Below, one piece after another: positions 63,580-64,000 of a DNA stretch of 64,000 nt (positions are counted from its first letter, which is position 1; each line of letters opens with the position of its first letter). Below the pieces are notes generated by a model. The model saw only the letters and a program-made list of their open reading frames with translations. It was not told the origin of the DNA and ran no database searches. The stretch comes from an uncultured bacterium (GTDB taxonomy: Bacteria; Sysuimicrobiota; Sysuimicrobiia; Sysuimicrobiales; Sysuimicrobiaceae), in assembly GCA_938028835.1 (NCBI GenBank), contig CALIMJ010000004.1:1-64000 (forward strand), read 5' to 3'. Made by a program: the position numbers and the translations under genes.

Positions 63580-64000
63580 CTAGGGTTCCGGGCTGCGCGG
63601 AGGTGACGCCTCCGGCCGGACCAGGCGCGGCCGGACCAGCGCGGCCACCCACTCCCGGTCCGCGGCCACCACCACCCAACGGTCCGTGCGCCACGCCATC
63701 TCTACCCGCAGCCACGGCCGGTCCGCGGGCCCCGCAGAAAGCCGGACCCGGTCCGGGGAAAGCCACTGCACGTCCGCGAACCACAGCACCGCGGCGAGGC
63801 TGACAGGGAGGCCTCCCCAGCGGGGTAGCTGCACCGGCGCGTCGGGGTGGCCCTCCGCGACGCGCCGGAGCAGGGTCCGCAGTTCTTCCTCCACCCTGCG
63901 CTGGATCTGACCCCGCGCCAGGCCGAACACCCCATGCAGCAGCGGACGCACCAGGGGTGACGCCACGTACCGGCTCGGATCCCCTGCCCGTGCCTGCACC
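63580..64000 (-). CDS. Unknown protein, N-terminus outside window (possibly DUF2939-like)
   Basis: About 139 visible residues running off the right edge. No transmembrane helix in the visible part. Layout (RYVASPLVRPLL, RRVEEELRTLLRR, DVQWLSPDRVRL, VEMAWRTDRWVVV) recalls the soluble part of DUF2939 proteins, which start with a membrane anchor, but this is a weak resemblance. The first GTG at the window edge may not be the real start. Its TAG is directly followed by the ATL gene. Confidence 0.5.
   Translation of the reverse strand, partial: VQARAGDPSRYVASPLVRPLLHGVFGLARGQIQRRVEEELRTLLRRVAEGHPDAPVQLPRWGGLPVSLAAVLWFADVQWLSPDRVRLSAGPADRPWLRVEMAWRTDRWVVVAADREWVAALVRPRLVRPEASPPRSPEP

Overview
The window is 64 kb of very GC-rich chromosome packed with tightly coupled bacterial genes; many neighbours overlap by 4 nt (GTGA, ATGA or TTGA), GTG starts are common, and nearly everything reads on the minus strand. 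I see no tRNA, rRNA, insertion sequence, prophage or CRISPR. The housekeeping set (T-box-controlled valS, LexA with a Bacillus-type SOS box, RNase Y followed by YmdB, RelA/SpoT, PucR regulator, HisS-AspS pair, D-aminoacyl-tRNA deacylase, separate SecD and SecF) points to a Gram-positive-like or deep Terrabacteria lineage, such as a high-GC Bacillota (Thermaerobacter/Symbiobacterium type) or a candidate phylum such as CSP1-3. This is an inference from gene content; no 16S or marker tree was available.

Layout. 1-2.4 kb: cca (cut by the window edge), a YtxH protein and mnmA. 2.4-8.4 kb: a CUT1-type sugar ABC operon (binding protein, two permeases, ATPase) ending in a six-hairpin glycosidase-like gene. 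8.4-23.7 kb: one co-directional run of 15 genes with two complete Liv-type (HAAT) transporters, three binding proteins, an aldehyde dehydrogenase, a zinc alcohol dehydrogenase, an alpha/beta hydrolase and a YtcJ-type amidohydrolase, facing a divergent PucR regulator (23.8-25.4 kb). One binding protein has no signal peptide. 25.4-31.4 kb: mmsA, adh and dctPQM (TRAP transporter), with their own promoter and a 20-bp palindrome. 31.4-32.4 kb: an archaeal-type protoglobin with its own promoter and terminator, and a frameshifted small gene.

32.4-44.2 kb: rarA, amidase, hisS-aspS, a cobalamin-binding-like protein and a sugar nucleotidyltransferase (plus strand), then an aminotransferase-dtd-small GatC/AtzG-like ORF-amidase string, and fabI. 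44.2-52.7 kb: relA/spoT, a 1162-residue RecJ carrying a HIRAN domain and a decayed RecQ-like helicase module, LapA, secF and secD. 52.7-58.4 kb: thiolase and two crotonase-family genes (beta-oxidation type) and valS behind a T-box leader with a GUC (Val) specifier. 58.4-64 kb: zinc-ribbon protein, PHP phosphatase, ymdB, an unknown gene, rny, divergent lexA, an alkyltransferase-like (ATL) protein whose active-site Cys is Trp, and a partial gene at the edge.

Together the accessory part looks like a heterotroph's toolkit for importing small organic compounds (amides, amino acids, keto or organic acids, sugars) and taking them through hydrolase, alcohol and aldehyde dehydrogenase, and CoA-linked steps into central metabolism. 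No stretch over 300 bases lacks a gene; the longest non-coding stretch is the 278-base valS leader.
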